Origin: Atopsyche davidsoni
Taxonomy: Eukaryota > Arthropoda > Insecta > Trichoptera > Hydrobiosidae
Reading direction: 5' to 3'
Assembly: GCA_022113835.1 (NCBI GenBank)
Contig: JAILWY010000026.1
Span: 8,459,001 to 8,523,000 of the forward strand
Length of the DNA stretch: 64,000 bases
Of the stretch, positions 63,405 through 64,000 are shown piece after piece. The notes beneath the pieces were generated by a model. The model had not been told where the DNA came from and ran no database searches. It saw only the letters and a program-made list of their open reading frames with translations. Position numbers and translations under genes: made by a program. The number at the start of each line of letters is the position of its first letter. Position 1 is the first letter of the stretch.

Positions 63405-64000
63405 GTAAGTCTCGGAGCTTCAGCAGCCCCACGCAGTCGCAATAAACAACCAAGATTGGATGCTGCTGCGCTTGCAATTCCCCACCCATCGCCCTGATTA
63501 GTGCACTTATAGTAAACGACAAATGAAAAACAAGTCAACATCATTTCACACTTTTTTCTGATTACAACCCACACTTTCTTGCACTAATAGACGCGTGAAC
63601 AAATCTAGATGTCCGTGTTACTAAAAGTATCAACTCACAAGTGGTATACTCAAGCCATTTAAACATTTGACGACTTGCCAACATTTTAAACTTTATAAGC
63701 ATCTTTATTTTACCCGGAATTTATAGTTCATAAAATAAAGCGTTTAGTAAAGGGTATCGTTTTAAATTTATTAAATATTACATAAATCAATCTAGATTTG
63801 ATCAAAAACCAATTTCAATCTCCTGATTATTATGTTGTGTTTATTTTCTGGCAATATTTTTTTGGAACTTTACACCACATACAAACATAAGTAAAAAAAT
63901 ATATTGTAACATTTTTAGTATTAAAGTTCTTAGAAGGCAATTTTCTCAAACACTACAGCGGTCTACATATGTAGCAACAAAATCGACAGCAAACGTTTAA
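63405..64000. other. Intron or intergenic at the right edge
   Basis: AT-rich after a short GC-rich tail (to about 63490). Nothing recognised. Confidence 0.3.

Overview
This is eukaryotic nuclear DNA, strongly AT-rich, with small exons, GT-AG introns, AATAAA poly(A) signals, long (TA)n tracts and many transposon remnants. An arthropod, most likely an insect with a large genome, fits best: there is a Penelope-like retroelement with a GIY-YIG endonuclease remnant, an Inr+DPE-type core promoter and tRNA-derived SINE fragments. I cannot name the species. There are no bacterial-style operons, CRISPR arrays or intact rRNA genes.

Layout. (1) 1-4.2 kb, + strand: the 3' end of a gene that enters from upstream. 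Four exons join in phase and end at a stop at 1958, followed by a 1.2-kb 3' UTR. A further set of tiny phase-compatible exons (3179-4237) could give an alternative C-terminus. A 217-bp TA-flanked MITE lies in the last of these introns. (2) 4.39-6.88 kb: an inverted, partly duplicated Penelope-like element. Two head-to-head copies of the endonuclease/terminal region flank six 118-bp tandem units, and four motifs resemble decayed hammerhead ribozymes. (3) 7.17-12.81 kb, - strand: a complete 12-exon gene of about 900 codons for an all-helical, ARM/HEAT-like protein that I cannot name with certainty (a MEI1-type protein is one guess). (4) 12.8-14.0 kb: a divergent intergenic region. (5) 14.02 kb, + strand: a candidate promoter and an ATG-free first exon with a donor at 14213. 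(6) 14.2-63.3 kb: about 49 kb with no convincing coding exon. It is AT-rich DNA broken by many 100-400 bp GC-richer islands, the pattern expected of a long regulatory intron of a developmental gene. It also holds microsatellites, a perfect 123-bp palindrome carrying a tRNA T-arm, a G-rich 16-bp minisatellite and SINE fragments. (7) 63303-63404: a phase-0 candidate exon with good splice sites on the + strand.

How they relate. The helical-repeat gene and the 14.02-kb promoter are divergently arranged and share a GC-rich intergenic spacer. The likeliest reading of the last 50 kb is one transcription unit that starts at 14.02 kb, has a very long first intron and continues beyond the window; this is inference. 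No clearly new molecular system was found. The most unusual sequence features are the inverted Penelope structure with its variant ribozyme cores and the perfect palindrome at 43.1 kb.
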